From Myxococcota bacterium (GTDB taxonomy: Bacteria > Myxococcota_A > UBA796), in assembly GCA_029251165.1 (NCBI GenBank), contig JAQXDW010000095.1, positions 1 to 64,000 of the forward strand: a DNA stretch of 64,000 nucleotides. Direction: 5' to 3'. Positions within the stretch are counted from its first letter, which is position 1. Each line of letters starts with the position of its first letter. This document shows positions 62,062-64,000 of the stretch, one piece after another. Under the pieces are notes generated by a model. That model was given only the letters and a program-made list of their open reading frames with translations, searched no databases and was not told the DNA's origin. The translations under genes and the position numbers were made by a program.

Positions 62062-63150
62062 CTACCTTCTTGCCTGTGCCTCCCAGTGCTTCCGAGCCTC
62101 TGCCTCCAGCGGCAGGTCCGCCAGCAGCACCCTGACCGCTTCCCAGGGCTGCACCGGGATGCGGGTGACCGGCTCTCGGGTGCGACGGAGGATGGCCTCG
62201 AACAGGGCGGCCGCAGCGATGATCGGCGCCGTCTCCATCAAGCCCGGCAGGATGCGAACCTCAAAGGTGCACTTCTCGGGGGTGTCTCGGACGAGGTTGA
62301 GGAGGTTGAAGTCGCAGTACTTGCTCAGCTTCACCGTGCGCAGTCGCTGGCGTGCCATGGACCAGGGCAGGCGGGTGAAGTCGTCGGCCTCGGTGCAGGT
62401 CCGCAGCGCATCGGGCCAGCTCCCCAGCCGAACACAGCGGGGGTTCGTGCCCACCAGGCGCTTGAGCACGTCTCCCCAGGCCTCCAGCAGCCGCACGAGG
62501 TTGCGCAGGACGGTGGCGGACTTCAGCGCAGCACCGTCGAAGTGGATGTGGGTGGCGGACTCTGCGGGCAGGGTGAAGCCGAGGCGGGCTGCGGGCTGGA
62601 GGAGGGTCGCGAGGCGGCGCGTGTGGTCGGCGTCGATGGGAGGGGTGATCAGCTCGCAGGGGCGGTGGCGCTCTCCGGGCAGCGGCGCGGCGATGGCCAC
62701 GGAGGCTCCGGTCTCGTCGAGGACCCGCAGCATGCCACCCGCCCCCTCCTGAAGCGGCACCCCAAACAGCGCCGCGAGGCCCTCAACGGCTCCTCGGATG
62801 CCGGCATCTGCCCTGCCGTGGCGCTGGGCGAGCCGCAGCAGCCGCAGGTCATCGCTGACCACCCGGAACCACCCAGGCTCGGGGGCGTGGCTGCGATCGA
62901 GGTCTGCCTGGAGGGTGAGATCATCGACGCAGCGGGCGATGAGGTTGCCGTCGACATCGTGTGCGGCGAACGCGAGGGTGAGGTTGTGGAAGGAGGGCAG
63001 TCCGGAGACCTGGCTGGGCTCAGACTGGGGAAGAAAGTACGGGCGCACCTCGCCAGCGGGTCCGGCGAGGTGCGCGGCGAGGTCTCGTCGGCTGCGTGTC
63101 GGCGGGGCCATCAGCTCCACCTCGACTCCGACTCTCCAGCGAATCTCCAT
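62062..63150 (-). CDS. Putative amidoligase-family enzyme
   Basis: 362 residues. The start RWRVGVEVELMAPPTRSRRD holds the conserved 'GVEVEL' acidic motif, and later ESATHIHFDGAAL, LSKYCDFNLLNLV and CTFEVRILPGLMET match the amidoligase (carboxylate-amine ligase/glutamine synthetase-like) fold with its metal and ATP ligands. Such enzymes form amide or isopeptide bonds on small molecules or peptides. The substrate is unknown, and no peptide gene is seen nearby. Confidence 0.75.
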   Translation of the reverse strand: MEIRWRVGVEVELMAPPTRSRRDLAAHLAGPAGEVRPYFLPQSEPSQVSGLPSFHNLTLAFAAHDVDGNLIARCVDDLTLQADLDRSHAPEPGWFRVVSDDLRLLRLAQRHGRADAGIRGAVEGLAALFGVPLQEGAGGMLRVLDETGASVAIAAPLPGERHRPCELITPPIDADHTRRLATLLQPAARLGFTLPAESATHIHFDGAALKSATVLRNLVRLLEAWGDVLKRLVGTNPRCVRLGSWPDALRTCTEADDFTRLPWSMARQRLRTVKLSKYCDFNLLNLVRDTPEKCTFEVRILPGLMETAPIIAAAALFEAILRRTREPVTRIPVQPWEAVRVLLADLPLEAEARKHWEAQARR

Positions 63151-63237
63151 GCCTGCCTCCGGTCACCCCATATGCTCCTGCACCCAAGCCGTCCGCTGGA
63201 TCGGCGTGCCCATCCCAGGGCACCACAGGCCCCGTCG

Positions 63238-64000
63238 TCACGGAAGCGATCCCGGCGGCGCTGGCTGCGGGGAGCGCGCGCTGAGGCGCTGCGAGAGCTC
63301 CGCAGAGAGCACCTCTGCCAGAACGCGCTGGCCGTCGGCGTTGAGGTGACAGCACGGATCCAGCCGCAGGGCCTCGTGGTCGTGGGCGGTCAGCGCGGCG
63401 GCGACATCGAGGGTGGTCATCCCGCGCCGCGCGGCCTCGTCGCGGAAGAGGGCGTAGCCAGGCGGTGGGCGTGCGGCCGTCTCTGCAAACGACTGAGACA
63501 GCGGCGGCATCATCGGCAGGATGACCGCGGCGTCACCGACGAGCGCGGCGAGGCGGTCCAGCGCGGGGCCTGAGAAGTCACTCCAGAGGCTGGAGCCGGT
63601 CTGACGGCTCGGGGCCTCGACGGCCTGAGTGAGGACTGCAAACCGATACAATGCAGATCCTGCGAACAATGTTCGGTTTAGCCCGGCGGGCAGGCCAAAG
63701 GAATCGGGGACGCCGCCTTCGTCTACAGCGAGCGTGCCGAAGTTGTAGGCCGTCTGACCGACCATCGAGAAGTGGTTGGGGCTGTTCTGCCAGATCTCCC
63801 AGATCACCACCGACGGAGAGAGGTCTGGCAGGACGTGGTGGGCAGCGGCCGCCTGGGTGGAGAAGCCTGAGGCGGGCTGGGCGAGGTTGACCACGCAGCC
63901 ATCGACCGTCTGGGCGAGGTGGGCACCGAGGGTGTCAGGGTAGTCCAGCTGCACCCCGAACAGGATCGAGCTGCCGAGGATGACCACCTCCGCTCGGCCT
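63238..64000 (-). CDS. SGNH/GDSL hydrolase, 5' end beyond the window
   Basis: The frame is open to the right edge (GRAEVVILGSSILFGVQLDY), so residues before this are missing; the GTG at 63987 is unlikely to be the start. The nucleophile block I is VILGSSILFG (Ser), and the catalytic pair is in LDPCCHLNADGQ (Asp and His). GFSTQAAAAHHVL fits block II. Such enzymes de-acylate or acetylate surface sugars and lipids; no lipobox can be judged because the start is outside. Confidence 0.82.
   Translation of the reverse strand, partial: GRAEVVILGSSILFGVQLDYPDTLGAHLAQTVDGCVVNLAQPASGFSTQAAAAHHVLPDLSPSVVIWEIWQNSPNHFSMVGQTAYNFGTLAVDEGGVPDSFGLPAGLNRTLFAGSALYRFAVLTQAVEAPSRQTGSSLWSDFSGPALDRLAALVGDAAVILPMMPPLSQSFAETAARPPPGYALFRDEAARRGMTTLDVAAALTAHDHEALRLDPCCHLNADGQRVLAEVLSAELSQRLSARSPQPAPPGSLP

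Overview
The window is GC-rich DNA (about two-thirds G+C) from an uncultured member of the Myxococcota or a related deltaproteobacterial lineage. Evidence for this is the many short-signal lipoproteins, aspartate-rich MopE-type Ca-binding repeats, a MYXO-CTERM-like C-terminal tail, an AgmX/PglI-type protein, an OmpA protein with thrombospondin-3 repeats, clan-CD (caspase/CHAT) proteins next to ECF-type sigma factors, and a menaquinone pathway. No tRNA, rRNA, CRISPR array or insertion sequence was seen. The first ~627 bp do not belong: they are AT-rich and encode part of a Bacteroidetes-type aconitase B, joined inside a poly-glycine stretch, most likely an assembly chimera.

Layout. 1-627: foreign acnB fragment. 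628-2071: glycine-rich coiled protein and an exported protein. 2071-11448 (minus strand): a tightly overlapping menaquinone operon, transcribed prenyl synthase - GbsR/MarR regulator - aroE - menG - menF - menD - menA - menC - menE - exported protein. Two 18-bp palindromes 21 bp apart abut its likely -10 box, so autoregulation by the operon's own regulator is the simplest model. menB and menH are absent. 11606-15133: alcohol dehydrogenase, a lipoprotein, and two nucleotide-sugar epimerase/reductase genes. 15384-15848: an extremely acidic lipoprotein. 16128-19631: a four-gene operon (lipoprotein, ECF sigma, membrane DUF4384 putative anti-sigma, secreted caspase). 19798-28630: surface and envelope proteins. 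28634-34831: zinc-ribbon-like membrane protein, two divergent multi-pass membrane proteins, acyl-CoA synthetase. 34943-36340: deacetylase-like lipoprotein.

36514-40536: a second sigma operon (winged-helix protein, sigma factor, single-pass putative anti-sigma, TPR-CHAT lipoprotein). It mirrors the caspase operon in design and also resembles, without any CRISPR part, the TPR-CHAT protease / sigma inhibitor / sigma factor set of type III-E Craspase. 40633-46752: outer-membrane and propeller proteins and a pentapeptide-repeat protein with a putative effector-associated C-terminal domain. 46789-56834: VIT-vWA-DUF2135 protein, sulfatase, membrane protein, YceI, an AgmX-type protein, and a lipoprotein gene with an in-frame TGA followed by a hairpin and 91 more coherent codons. 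57008-64000: Sel1 protein, RF3, AlkD-like HEAT protein, MopE/fibrinogen-like lipoprotein, amidoligase, and an SGNH hydrolase running off the edge.

Most genes overlap by ATGA or GTGA, so translational coupling is the norm here. Functions named from motifs are family-level inferences from reading the sequence; no database search was possible.
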